From Salvia splendens (taxonomy: Eukaryota; Streptophyta; Magnoliopsida; Lamiales; Lamiaceae): a stretch of DNA of 64,000 nucleotides. The translations under genes and the position numbers were made by a program. The stretch covers positions 1,550,001 to 1,614,000 of the forward strand of contig NC_056041.1 in the NCBI RefSeq assembly GCF_004379255.2, given 5' to 3'. Positions 34,249 to 46,107 of this stretch are shown here, in pieces. The notes below the pieces were generated by a model. The model was given only the letters and a program-made list of their open reading frames with translations. It did not search any database and was not told the origin of the DNA. Numbering within the stretch: position 1 is the first letter of the stretch; each line of letters opens with the position of its first letter.

Positions 34249-37200
34249 ATGACCGAAGTCACTTCAGAGCCGAACTCAATGACCGTTCAGTTATACGAAG
34301 ATGATCCATCCAGAACGGTCAAGATCGGCTTCGCAGGAACGCCTCTACTCCGGGAAAAGACCATTCAGCTCCTCAAGGAGTACAAAGATGTCTTTGCATG
34401 GTCTCCGTTGGACATGACCGGAGTGCCCCCCGAGGTAATCACTCATCGGTTAAATATTGATCCTTCAATCCGGCCAGTAAAACAGAAGCAAAGACTCTTT
34501 GCGGCAGAAAGAAGCCAAGTCATCCATGACGAAGTCCGCCAATTACTAAAAGCGGATGTACTATTCGAGGTGAAATATCCTTCTTGGGTGGCCAATCCGG
34601 TGATGATCAAGAAAAAAGAAGGAGGATGGCGGATGTGCATAGATTTTACCGATCTAAACAAGCACTGTCCTAAAGATTGCTATCCCCTTCCGAATATAGA
34701 TAAAAAAGTAGAAGCTTTGATCGGCTTCGAAATTTTCTGTTTTCTTGATTTATACAAAGGATATCACCAAGTGTTGATGGATGAGAGTGACGCTCCGAAA
34801 ACAGCTTTCATTACCGATTTCGGCATTTTCGCTTATAAAAAGATGCCATTCGGTTTAAAGAATGCCGGAGCCACTTATCAAAGGATGGTAGACAAGCTTT
34901 TTCGGCACCTAATCGGAAAACAGGTTGAAGTGTATGTCGACGACATAGTTGTCAAAAGCAAAAGCACTTCGGAGTACGAAGACAACCTCAAATCCACTCT
35001 CGACGTGCTCCGAAAAGCCAACCTCAAACTCAACCCCCAAAAATGTACCTTTTTGGTAGATTCGGGAAAATTTCTGGGTTGTTGGGTTTCAAAGGACGGA
35101 CTCAAGGCAAATCCCTCAAAAGTTCAAGTTATTCAGAACATGGCGATGCCGAAGTCCATACACGATGTGCAAAGACTAACTGGATGTCTAGCCGCATTGA
35201 ATAGATTCCTTTCCCAAGCAGCCGAAAAGCAACTGCCGTTCTTCAAAGTGTTAAAAAAGGCACCAAAGTTTGAGTGGGGAGCCGAGCAGAAAAAGGCTTT
35301 TGACGAGCTCAAAAGTTATTTAGCCGAGCTTCCAATTCTCTCTGCTCCAACAGATGCCGAAGTGATTTTCTTATACCTAGCGGCATCCGATCAAACCATT
35401 AGCGCGGTTGCTTGTACGAGAAGAAGGCCTAAAGCAGTTTCCCATCTACTTTACAAGCCGAGCATTAAGAGGTCCAGAAACAAGGTATCAACCTCTGGAA
35501 AAAATTGCTCTGGCGTTAGTAAATGCAGCAAGGAGACTGCGGCCATACTTCTATGCTCACAAGGTATGCGTCTTAACCGATCTGCCTCTTCGGCAAGTTT
35601 TGACCAAGCCAGAAGCATCAGGCAGAATCGCCAAATGGGCCATAGAGCTGGGAGAACACTCAATCGAGTACCTACCTCGAAAAGCCATCAAGGGACAAGC
35701 CTTGGCAGATTTTCTTGCAGAGGCCAAGTTCGATCAAGCAATCCCTGTCATTGCCGAACAGAAAAATTCTGCCAATGCCGAACTAGCACAGCCCTTGGAA
35801 TCCGAAGAAGAGCCGCCGGACTGCTGGAGCGGATTCGTAGATGGAGCTTCGAATAAAACGGGAAGTGGAGCTGGTATTCTGCTTATCGCTCCCGATGGAC
35901 ACGAGGTAACCTATTCACTTCGGTTCTCATTCCCAACCACTAATAACGAAGCCGAATACGAAGCCCTCCTTGCCGGACTCCAGCTAGCGCAAAGTCTATG
36001 TATCAAGTCTCTCAAAATCCATTGTGATTCACAAGTCATAGTGAATCACATGTTGGGTACAAGTGAAGCCCGTGATGAGAGGATGAGGAAATATTTAGAC
36101 AAAGCGCAAAGCATTAGCCGAAGTTTCTCTTATTTTCGGATAATCCGCATTCCCAGAGCAGAAAACAGCCGAGCAGATACTTTAAGTAAGTTAGCCGCAT
36201 GTCCAAGCTCAAAGGTGGAGGAATTGATGCATCGAAGCATTGATGAAGCTGAGGTACATTCAGTAACCAGCTCGCCGAACTGGATGACGCCGATCTTACA
36301 GTATCTAGATCAAGGACAACTGCCCGAGGATAAGAGAGAAGCTCGGAAAATCACATGCCGAGCACTTCGGTACGAACTTCATGGAGGAGTCTTATACAGA
36401 AAGTCCTACCTTCAGCCGTTATTACGATGTATAGGGCCAGAAGAGACGGACAACATCCTCAGAGAAGTTCATGAAGGATCGTGCGGCAGCCACATCGGAG
36501 CTAGAGCTTTAGCTAAAAAAGTTCTAAGATGGGGATATTATTGGCCAACCTTGGTACAAGAAGCAGTGCAGCTCGTCAAGACATGCCCGAAGTGCCAAAT
36601 CCATGCAAATATCCCAAGGATGCCGCAGACCGATCTATCCACTATGCAAAGCCCTTGGCCTTTTATGCAATGGGGTATAGACATAGTAGGGCCACTACCA
36701 CAAGCTCCTCGGCAAATAAAATTCCTAATCGTTGCCGTGGACTACTTTACGAAGTGGGTGGAAGCTGAACCATTAGCTATGATAACGAGCTCGAAGGCAT
36801 TGGATTTCGTCTGGAAGAACATAGTGTGCCGATTTGGCATACCCCACATCCTCATCTCGGATAACGGGACTCAGTTCACCGACAAGACGTTCAAGAATTG
36901 GTGCCAAGAGCTGAATATTCAACAGCGGTTCACTTCGGTCTCTCATCCACAAGCAAACGGACAAACGGAGGTAACAAATCGTATCCTGGTGAAAGGGTTA
37001 AAAGCTCGGTTAGAACAAGCCAAAGGACAATGGGTAGAAAATCTCCCTCAAGTCCTATGGTCCTACCGAACTACACCCACAACCTCCAACGGTGAAACTC
37101 CGTACAGTCTTGTGTACGGCACTGAAGCCGTGATTCCGGTGGAGATCGGCATACCCAGTCCCCGAACTCTAAACTTCTCAGCAGAAATGAATGACGACGG

Positions 37201-37513
37201 ACTGAGAGCCGAGCTAGATCTTGCCGAAGAAAGAAGAGAATTGGCATGCATAAAAGCAGCCAAGTACAAGGAGCAAGTAGCCCGGTATTACAACCAAAGG
37301 GTGAAGAAGCTGCAATTTCAAGTGGGAGATCTCGTCTTGAGAAACAACGAAGTAAGCCGAGCAGAAAAGCTGGGCAAGCTCGAACCCACATGGGAAGGTC
37401 CGTATCGGGTGTCAGAAGTCCTCGGCAAAGGGTCTTACAAATTGGCTCACATGTCAGGAGAACAGGTACCCCGAACATGGCACATTTCCAACCTCAAGAA
37501 GTTCCATTTGTAA
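34249..37513 (+). pseudogene. Pol of the Tat element: RT, two RNase H domains, integrase; one frameshift
   Basis: The first part (34249 to about 35405) encodes the end of the protease linker and reverse transcriptase, with MCIDFTDLNKHCPKDCYPLP, FLDLYKGYHQ and the active-site YVDD at 34933-34944. At about 35405-35412 the reading frame moves by one base within the first RNase H, near DQTISAV, and continues as an open frame to 37513. That second part has the rest of the gypsy RNase H, then the archaeal-type second RNase H (WSGFVDGASNKT, NNEAEYEALLAGLQLA, RADTLSKLA). Integrase follows with HHCC residues at about 36470-36600, GIDIVGPL, SDNGTQF and NGQTEVTN as the DDE core, and the GPY/F module. 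The shift would stop translation of active RNase H and integrase, so this copy probably cannot move by itself. Confidence 0.92.
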
Positions 37514-38183
37514 GAGACAGTCCGGTCAGTCAGTCTTGAGTCCTGTTCGGTCAATGTGCTTTCTTTGGTTTGCTTGGTCTTTGTGCTTTCTTTGGTTTGC
37601 TTGGTCTTTGTTTGTCTCTGTGCGTTTTGTCTGTGTGTTTTGTCTGTCTCTGTGCGTGTCGTCTCTTACAAATGTTACTGAGGTATCTTGTTCTTCGAAG
37701 GCTGATCCCCTTCTTAGAACATATACAAGCCAACGATTGTGAGTCAAATCTTCTAAAGAGGATACAAGACCACAATTCAGCTTAAACAAGCAGTTCGTCT
37801 AAAACGAGCTGCAATAAGCCAACGATTGTGAGTCAAAGCTTCTAAAGAGGATACAAGACCACAATTCAGCTTAAGAATCAAGCACTTCGTCTGAAACGAA
37901 CTGCAACAAAAGTCCGATTCACGCGATAAAACTTGCCTGAATTAGGACAAGGGAAAGTCCGATCCACGCGATAAAACTCGCCGAATTAGGACAAGGGAAA
38001 GTCCGATCCCCAAATTAGGACAACGGAAAGTCCGATCCGAGCGATAAAACTCGCCAAATTAGGACACAAACCAAGTCCGGTCAAAGAAGAGTTCACTTCA
38101 TAAGACCGAGGACAAACATCAACTTACCCCGTACCTTTATCCAGAATGCCGAAGTAATTCACTTCACTTTTCGGGGGGGGTAG
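37514..38183 (+). repeat. 3' untranslated region of the Tat element with tandem repeats and polypurine tract
   Basis: Repeated units include two copies around TTCTAAAGAGGATACAAGAC (about 37750 and 37838) and about four around AAAGTCCGATCC (37910-38040). CTTTGGTTTGCTTGGTCTTT-type repeats occur just after the stop. The polypurine tract with a run of eight G ends at 38180, just before the 3' LTR. A stretch of about 65 bp near 38100-38165 is missing from the first copy. Confidence 0.85.
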
Positions 38184-38849
38184 TGATGGAGTACGTACTA
38201 AACAAGCCCATCAGCCTAAAGCCCAAGAAAGAGTATCAGTTCGGCATGACTAAAGAGTATCAGTCCGGCATGACTAAAGAGTTCAGTTCGGCACAACCAA
38301 AGAGTTCGGCCCCAGCCTACAGCTCGGTAAAAGCCAACCAATCAAACTCTGCTCTCAGGTCGGCATCAAGCTCTACTCTCAGATCGGCAAAAGCTGCTCG
38401 GCAATAATTCAGCAGTTCGGTCTCAGTATTCGACCGAACTAGGAGATAGTGGACTCATGCAGGATTTCCACCTCCACTACGCCCACGATCTATTTAGTGG
38501 TGTCAAGCAGTCATTAACTCATGCAGGATAGTGGACCCATGCAAGATCGCCACGATCTCCACGACATCCACTACCTAGTAAATGGTGCTGCATGCCACGA
38601 TCTTGGTTCAATGTATAAATAGAACCTAGATCAGATAGATAGAAAAAGTTCTGTTAAGCTCTCTAGAGATAAAAGATCAAATAGCAAGTCTGTATTGTAA
38701 GCTGTAGAAAACAGATCAAGCAATACAACTCTGCCCTCTTTTCTTCCCGTGGACGTAGATTTACCTCAGTAAATCGAACCACGTAAATCTCTGTGTCGTG
38801 ATCTGTATTTTCCAGCATTCATCACCATCAAAAATTCGCCAACCCATCA
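38184..38849 (+). repeat. 3' LTR (666 bp)
   Basis: Same length and, by reading, same sequence as the 5' LTR. Its promoter (TATA at 38614-38622) points right, toward the 3' end of HY5, which is transcribed leftward. Confidence 0.95.
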
Positions 38850-38854
38850 GTAGT

Positions 38855-39225
38855 CCATGTTTAAAGGTCCTTTTTGGTCATACCCCAAACACATCAAAAC
38901 TCGTTTTTTTTTCATTCATCAGCTGTGATTTCCATATTCTATTGTGTCAAGCCTTTCAAAATAGTAATAATGCCGACTAAATATGAAAATTTATCCCAAT
39001 AAACTGCAGAAACAGAAACTTATTTGTATCTAAAATATAAGCATCGTCGTATCTATTGCTTTCACAATCATCATGGATACTCCCCTTTTATATTAGGCAC
39101 ATGGAATTCATGAAAATAAATAAAAAAAGTAGAGATGAAATCATTAAAATTAGTTAATTAGCATTACAATTAATTCATAGTACAGTCGTAAAGATCCAAG
39201 TAGTACATAGACTCCACAAAAAGAG
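38855..39225. other. Short spacer between the Tat element and HY5
   Basis: AT-rich sequence holding the HY5 3' untranslated region. Nothing else is visible. Confidence 0.6.
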
Positions 39226-40258
39226 TCATTTGTTTCCCTCCTGTGCACCCTTGGTCGTATTCTTGAGTATCTGCAATTTAAGAGATGGTAATTAAATTCA
39301 CAAATCTGAGGGGAAGTCGTTAAATGAGAGGAAATCAATCTAAATCTAACCTTTCGAAGCATTTGATTCTCATTTTGAAAAGTGGAAAGGCGCTCTTCAA
39401 GCTCAGCGTTTTTAGATTCCAAATTTTTAACTCTAACTTCCAAATCACCCACATACGCTTTCTTCCTCTCCCTTGCTGCTTGTGCCGAAACCCGATTCCT
39501 CAACAACCTATTATCAATATCATCATCACACGCCAACAATATACTAATATTTATCCCTTATTAAACAATTTTTTAAGTTTGTGAACAAAATTCAAAACAT
39601 GTATGTACTATACTATACTATACTATACTATACTATACTATACATCGTGCCTCACCTTTTCAACCTTTTCTTCTCTTTATCACCCGGGCTTCTCCCTCTC
39701 CCTTTACAACCACCGGATGAAGGCTGGACAGCCCCGCCCACGGACCCTATTGCGCCACCCATCTCCGGCACTCTTCTTATTTCATCATCACTCTCCATAC
39801 CTTCATTAACTAACAAACCACTAATTTAATCATCATGTAAATCAAGCAAATCTTAGAAAAACAAGACTAAATTCTATGCAATTCCGGCTTCCCCTTTTCC
39901 GAGCAAAATCACGCGAATTCCGAATTAACCAACCTCAACATTCTCACAAATCTCGCACACTTCAGTGATCAATTACTACAAAGCTAACAACATTCTAAAA
40001 TAAAATTAAAAGAGAAATCTAACACAGGAGCTGCACGGATCATGATCTAGTACAAACAAATTAACAATGGAGAATCGTACATTTTTCATTCGAGATTCGC
40101 CAAAATCCAATTTAAATGATGCAATTTTACAAAAAAATAAATAAATTAATTAAACCTTCTTTTGCTTCAATGTTGAGAGCTGAGCTCGAAGATCTCTCAC
40201 TGCTCGAAGGCAGAGAGCTCGCTGCAATTGAGCTCGTCGTCATAGTAGGCTCCTGCAT
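39226..40258 (-). CDS. HY5: bZIP transcription factor HY5, four exons
   Basis: Minus-strand exons are 40156-40258, 39656-39800, 39351-39507 and 39226-39270, a total of 149 residues (Arabidopsis HY5 has 168). Exon 1 gives MQEPTM then a Ser-rich stretch [17 protein letters not shown], a HY5 hallmark. Exon 2 gives [12 protein letters not shown], the motif through which COP1 binds HY5 and marks it for degradation. It then starts the basic region (KEKKRLKR). Exon 3 gives [20 protein letters not shown] and the leucine zipper to NENQMLRK; exon 4 ends [16 protein letters not shown]5 binds ACGT-containing promoter boxes and drives light-dependent seedling development. Junctions are all GT/AG and in phase. 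Intron 2 holds a pentanucleotide microsatellite. The neighbouring retrotransposon ends about 380 bp beyond the stop codon. Confidence 0.95.
39603..39643. repeat. TACTA pentanucleotide microsatellite in HY5 intron 2
   Basis: About eight units of TACTA/CTATA phase in the 150-bp intron between exons 2 and 3. Confidence 0.9.
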
Positions 40259-40625
40259 TTCTTCTCTTGCAATCAGCATAATCAACAAACAAAAAATTTA
40301 GAGAGAGAGAGAGAGAAATGGATTAGATATTTAGGAAAAAGAGCGGGACGTAAACATCAGTGCCGCAGACACACAAGAGAGAAAAGGGAAGAAAATCTGA
40401 GCTACAGCAACCATTGGATTAGATTTAATCGGACGATCAAAACTAATGATCGTGGCTGCTTCGTAGCCATAAGGCGGTGGATTACTCAAAGGTGGATGGG
40501 TTGCAAACGCGGTGTAATATCTGCCGTTGGATTGAGATGTGATCGACGGTTAGGCACAGTTATACGTATCCCTATTCTCTAATATTTGCTTTTGCTAGAA
40601 AAAGGAAGGTTCTAATTTCAATATA
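40259..40625 (-). promoter_or_regulatory. HY5 5' leader and proximal promoter
   Basis: A GA repeat lies just upstream of the ATG (about 40300-40317). ACGT cores occur at GGGACGTAAA (about 40348) and TATACGTATCC (about 40562); these are candidate sites for bZIP factors, including HY5 itself, but this is inference from the motif alone. Confidence 0.4.
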
Positions 40626-41033
40626 CTCCATCATCCATATTCCACCCTCAATTAGTTTTATTTTTCTAATATTTTATATTAATGGAGTATTTTTTTATTT
40701 TTAAAAATTCAAAATTAATTGAGTCATTAATATTTTTAATAACAAGTAATTCTCTCTTTTACTTTTTTAGTTTAACCACAGGTGTACCGAATCCACATTT
40801 TGACGAAATCCGACTAATTCTGCTCGACCGGGCTTGCGGATTAAGGCCGAAAGTCTTCCAGCGGGTGGCAGAGTTTGAACTCGTGACCTCAAGGTCACCA
40901 CAGCTCCGCGCTACGATCCGTTGGTCTTCATTTCTCTTACTTTATTCTCTCAAGCTTTATTCACCCTCATTTAACATACTATTCTTAAATTTCATGCCAA
41001 AAAAATATTTTTATTACCAAGGAACAGAGGGAG
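40626..41033. mobile_element. Stowaway-like MITE interrupted by a SINE
   Basis: The ends CTCCATCATCCATATTCC and the complement CTCCCTCTGTTCCTTGG are flanked by TA on both sides (40624-40625 and 41034-41035). The length of 408 bp exceeds the usual 250 bp because a SINE sits inside at about 40763-40924. Confidence 0.75.
40763..40924 (-). mobile_element. tRNA-derived SINE, minus strand
   Basis: Read on the minus strand it begins CCAACGGATCGTAGCGCGG, with an A-box-like GTAGCGCGGAGCTGTGG and a B-box-like GGTCACGAGTTCAAACTC, the two halves of an RNA polymerase III promoter. Its 3' half (GTCGAGCAGAATTAGTCGG, then GGTACACCTGTGG) matches the second copy at 61351-61484. A short A-rich tail follows. 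The target duplication is not clear. Confidence 0.7.
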
Positions 41034-41363
41034 TACTAATTAAAGTCTCTTTAGTTCTTTTTTGGAATTCGTTAAACAAAAACTTAAAACATAAACAATA
41101 AACAAGAAAACAAAAAAATAAAATAAAAGTACAGTATTTATTGAGAGAGAGATTAGAAGCTTGTGTGTTTATCATTTGAATGAATTCTATTATGCAAGTC
41201 TGCATATAAAAAAGCAAAAACAATTGGTTCAAAAAAAAATTGGGTTACCTTTTTCACCTGTGCAGAAAATTCCCTACATTTTCCTCCCATTTACACACCA
41301 CAAAAATTCCATTTTCCCCCAAACTATTTCAAAGTGTAAAAAATTCACCTAAACCTTGATGGT

Positions 41364-43388
41364 TCAGTATATCACAACCCTAAGGAGCCCAGGCCGCGGC
41401 TCGGAGTAGTTGAGGCCCTCCACCTCCAGTAGGTAGCGTTGTACAGCAGCCGGAAGTCTAGCAGCCGTGGGCGAGCCCCATGTGTGATGACCAGCCCCCA
41501 CACCAATCAAGACGAGCACTCGTTGGTCTACTGACCTTGCTGCATTCCTTAGAACAGCAAGCTCGCATTTGAGCACAAAAATGGCCTCGCTCACGTTTAG
41601 ACCATGTAGGTCGATCATTTGCTCTGCACCGTTCGTGATATTCGAATTCCTGACAATATGTATATCAGTAGAATCATCATCAAAGATTCAAAGCTGTATA
41701 CAGACAGAGGAGAGGAGCATACCTTTGATGATAGTAGATCGATTTTTGAGCTTCAACGTTGGCTGCTTTCACCTGCACACCATGCAGCTGTCCGATCATG
41801 CTCAATTCCTTGGCTAGGGTGTTGTTACCAGCGAGGTATGCTTGTCGTGCCTGATCTTATTTAGTTATTAGTCATACATGATATGAATGAATGATGTATG
41901 AAGTCAAACATGATTCAATCCATTCATCTTCCAGCAGTTACCTGCTCGATATATGCATTATGCACACGTGCATGATCACAAGCTTCCTCCCGCTTCTCAC
42001 GATACATGTTCGCTGCCATCTCAACAAAGTTAAAGCAAGTATACGGCCAAAATGTATTTCTTCACAATCAAAATCGAGTTAAATTATTGCTTCATAGATA
42101 TTACCAAATGATATTCCGGTGTCAAGCCTGGCTGGAGACGTAAGAGGTGATCCCCGACTTTGCAGCCTATCGCCATAAATGCTCTTCGCCAGAACTTGTC
42201 TAGCATCTGATAACCCGTTTCTGTCATATTTCCAGATGCTAGACTCTGTAGCAGCTAGTGATGGGATGTTCAAGAAAGATCTTATAAGACGAGAACTATT
42301 ATTGACAGGAGGCCAATTAGGCCTAACATTTTGCTGATATTCACCAGCAGGCTTTCTTGAACCACTATGACCATTTGGGACACGGGGAGGAGGAAGGCTC
42401 GAGGCGCTGAGATTAGGAGTGGAGAAAGCCTTTGGACTAAGAGTTGAGCCTCTGTTAACTCGGAGCTGCATATTACAGATTAAGGTGAAAACAACGAGCA
42501 AAAAAGATCACAAGATAAACGAACCACCCCAGAAAAAGAGATCAGTCAGGCAGATATAAATAGACAGGCGATGAAAACGAAAACGAACACACTATCTTAA
42601 ACGAGAAATAACTGTTCTTATCGAATCTCGATATATAAGCCACGCTAAGATTGCTAGAGCTCACACTGCAAACCTGCATAATTCCTACCAAACACGACAC
42701 CGCAACAGATGAGGCCTACCTCGAGCTGAGTAAGCACGTTGATTGTGAGGTTCAGATCACCTCCACTAGACAAGTACGCATCGGCAATGCTTTCAGCAGA
42801 AAAAGATGGAAATTGTGAGGCTAAAAACTCAAGACGGCACAAGTCCGCATTGTTCAACAATAACTGCTCATTCGACATTTCAGCCACGAAAGCTTGATTC
42901 GTGCTGCCATCAGTGCCACTGAGAATTTTCCTGTCCCAAGACGTCTGAAGACACTCTCCAATGGATGAGACAGGATATCTCAGCTTTTCAGCACGAGCAT
43001 TACCATCCAAGGGATAAACTGGAAAAGCTTGCTGATCTTTCAATGTAAAGCCACAATTTGTTAGAGACATATATCTTGAGTCTATGTTGGCATCGTTATC
43101 TATCCCCATCAGCTTAAAGTCGGGAGTGATGTCGTCTGGGAGCTGGTGACACCAGTACTGCTGTGCCTCTTCTTCAGAGTTGGAGGTATTTGAAACTGAT
43201 GGCTCTGACCTATCTAACACAGATTTTCCCGATGCGGTAAGTTTTGGAGACGTCTCTAGAATTTTCATGTTTGTAGCCGGTGACCTTAGAGCAAACGGGA
43301 CAAACTCTGCAGCATTCGGATTCAAAGCTGCTTCAGCACCGAGCTTCTTGTTAGCTACAGAATCAGCCTCTGCTGCTGACAAGTTCAT
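41364..43388 (-). CDS. CID7: PABC-interacting protein, CID7 type (PAM2, CUE-like, DUF1771 and Smr domains), five exons
   Basis: Minus-strand exons are 42720-43388, 42105-42465, 41942-42012, 41723-41850 and 41364-41649, 504 residues in all. Residues 22-35 (LNPNAAEFVPFALR) are the PAM2 motif that binds the MLLE domain of poly(A)-binding protein. A CUE-like segment follows (LCRLEFLASQFPSFSAESI, then LSSGGDLNLTINVL). DUF1771 lies in exons 3-4 (NMYREKREEACDHAR, QAYLAGNN), and the C-terminal Smr domain opens with MIDLHGLNVSEA and contains VLIGVGAGHHT. The acceptor of exon 3 was chosen as GGCAG|CG because it alone keeps the frame and restores the family sequence. Such proteins act on mRNA in the cytoplasm. 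CID5 and CID6 are alternatives, but the Smr domain favours CID7. Confidence 0.9.
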
Positions 43389-44260
43389 TGTACCACTCTT
43401 CTTCTCCCTTAATGAAACTCTACTTAAAAAAGGGTAAATCCTTCAAAAAAAAATTCCAAAGTCACACATATTGATTCCCATTCCAACGGCCAACGGCCTA
43501 GTCGAACATTACAACGATCAATAGTGGTAAATTTTGTGTTCGTGTTAAATAAATCATCAACTACCTCTTTCTTTTTTTTTTCTTTTTTTTCCCTTTCCCT
43601 CATCTAAATCATCAACTGCAAAGGTTATGAAATCAAAATTTTGCAATATTTAAACAGCAAACACATCAGTCATCACTACAAGAGATTATCCAGCTACCTC
43701 AACTAGTCAACTGCAAAGATCATAAAACCATAATCAAACAATAATTAACCAACAAACACATTGTAAAAGTTCCTAATTATAATCCATAATCAGTAACCAG
43801 TAAAAAAACATGACATCTATAACTAAACAAGAACTCATCAAGAGCAATAAATGTAAACTACTATAAGCAAAACAAGTAAAGTAAGATCTTTCAATGAAAA
43901 TCTGGAAATTCAGTAACACAAGAGAAACAAACCCACACAAAAGCTACAATTCTGCACTTAGATCTCCGAAATTCTAGCAGAAAAACAAAGTACATAGCTA
44001 AAAATCAAAATTTAGGGATTATAAAGAAATATATGATGATAAATATGTGTTCAGTAGCAAACCTGTCAAAAACAAGTTAAATTCATCCAATAACAGCAAA
44101 ATGGGGTTTTGAAATTGAAACCAAACAGGATAGGATTCAGATAGTAAAGAGTGATTGGGCTATTGAGTGAGTGAATCTGTACAAAATCACAGAAAAATGT
44201 GAAAATTCTCTCGATGCATTTCTACTTGTACTTAATATTTCTTGAGTTCAGAGCTGAGGG
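43389..44260. other. 5' region of the CID7-type gene
   Basis: No coding signal. A possible 5' untranslated intron acceptor (TTTGACAG on the minus strand) lies near 44060, so a non-coding first exon may lie near 44070-44260. Confidence 0.4.

Positions 44261-44308
<48 letters not shown>
44261..44308. repeat. CT microsatellite
   Basis: About 24 uninterrupted CT units on the plus strand, in the probable 5' leader or core promoter of the CID7-type gene, where it reads as GA. Confidence 0.9.
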
Positions 44309-44312
<4 letters not shown>

Positions 44313-45470
44313 TTTTTCTTTATCTATTTTCCTCTAATCTATGGATAATCAAGTTTAAGGGAAATATGACTACCAGAATAGATATAAATTTATTAAGCTA
44401 ACTATTAATATAATTAATCAAATCATAAATTGATTATTTTGATATAAGAGTCACATATATTTTTATTTTTAATTTATGTACTCAAACTCGAAATTAATTA
44501 TTCATACTTTGGTCCATTTTTACAAAAATTACACCTCTATGATAATAGGCAATGCTTTAATTATCCAATTGTTAGTAGTATTTTATTACTACAATTTTGT
44601 GAAATTATTGATTACGATACGATCTATTATTAGGCTTATAAAATGCAGTTATTTCTTCATTTGGGTAAATAACGGCAACACAGCAAACCGACTCTAAATC
44701 TGAGGTTAAATATTACTCCATATAATGATATTAGCATTATTTTAGTTTACGTTTCTCAATGTTTATAAGAAAATAACGAGATCGATGACATAGAATAATA
44801 GTGTAGTGTCAAAAATTATATTTAATTCAATAGGGTTAAGTGATAAAGATCAAGCAACTGAAATAATGTAAAAACCATTATATAATTCACAAAATGATGA
44901 GATTCTTGAATTGGTGTGATCAACAACTCGATGTCTATCGTTATATTAAACCAAGAAATTAATGATGCTTAATGACATTATTGTTACGTAATCCAGCTAT
45001 TTCACTATACATTTTTTATCTGTTTAAAAAAAAACTAATTTTATACTGGAGTTCTATTTAACTAGCTTAGTCTAGATCGTTCATTGATAAAATTATTTAA
45101 GATTTTAATGAGGGGCGGACACAATTAATGGGAGTGGAAAAGAGTTTTAAAAAAGATTAAAAGTAAAGAAAATGATTATAAAACACAATAAAATAAGTGT
45201 AATACATCAACATTTTTTTCAACCAGATTATTTCAAAACCATTATCTCACCACTATATCATTTCCACTAGCTTGCGTTTACCAATTTTCTACAAATTTTG
45301 AACCAACTCTATATAGAAGTATTATCCTACACGTAATATATGTGGCTATATTACAAGAGGTGAAGTGTTAAACTGCATTTTCAACTAAACAAGGCAATGA
45401 ATGCAATTTATGAACATGGTTTATATAACCATTTATTGTATTTCAATTTCGTATTTTATTTCATCGAAAT
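44309..45470. other. AT-rich intergenic stretch
   Basis: I see no gene or bounded repeat. Confidence 0.5.
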
Positions 45471-45489
45471 ATATATATATATATATATA

Positions 45490-45775
45490 GGGTTTTGATC
45501 TATGCAAAACCAAATTTAAATACAGAAACGCAAAACAGTGTCATGCCAAGCACATTTTTAGGTCATAGTTAGTTTATTTTTAGGTCATACTAACGAAGTA
45601 TGACCTAAAATGATCTTAACATGACATTAAACTCAAATCTTATAATATGACATAAAACTGCTTAATTATGACCTTCCGTGTTTTGTGTTAATTATTGACC
45701 ATTAGATCATCTAATCCTATGGCTGAGATTTGGGCTGCATTTCTGGATTTAAACACATACTTATTTTGATCATCT

Positions 45776-45825
<50 letters not shown>

Positions 45826-46107
45826 AGATGATCAAAATAAGTATGTGTTTAAATCCAGAAATGCAGACCAAATCTTGGCCCTAGGATTAGATGATCTAAT
45901 GGTCAATAATTAACCAAAAACACGGAAGGTCATAATTAAGCAATTTTAGGTCATATTATAATATTTGGGTTTAATGTCATGCTAATATCGTTTTAGGTCA
46001 TGCTTTGTTAGCATGACCTAAAAATTACCTAATTATGACCTAAAAGTGACCTAATTATGATATTGTTCTGCGTTTCTGTATTTAAATCTAGTTTTGCATA
46101 GATCAAA

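Larger units (their letters stand above)
31386..38849 (+). mobile_element. Complete Ty3/gypsy LTR retrotransposon, Tat lineage (7464 bp)
   Basis: LTRs of 666 bp each (31386-32051, 38184-38849) flank an interior with gag, protease, reverse transcriptase, RNase H, a second RNase H and integrase in that order. The second RNase H (FVDGASNKTGSGAGILL) between the gypsy RNase H and integrase is diagnostic of the Tat clade (Retand/Ogre relatives). The 5-bp target duplication GTAGT is exact (31381-31385, 38850-38854). Read base by base, the LTRs show no difference, which means a very recent insertion. Two coding interruptions exist: a TAG between protease and pol, and one frameshift in the first RNase H. 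The element stands 14 bp beyond the second hAT element's duplication and about 380 bp from the HY5 stop. Confidence 0.96.
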
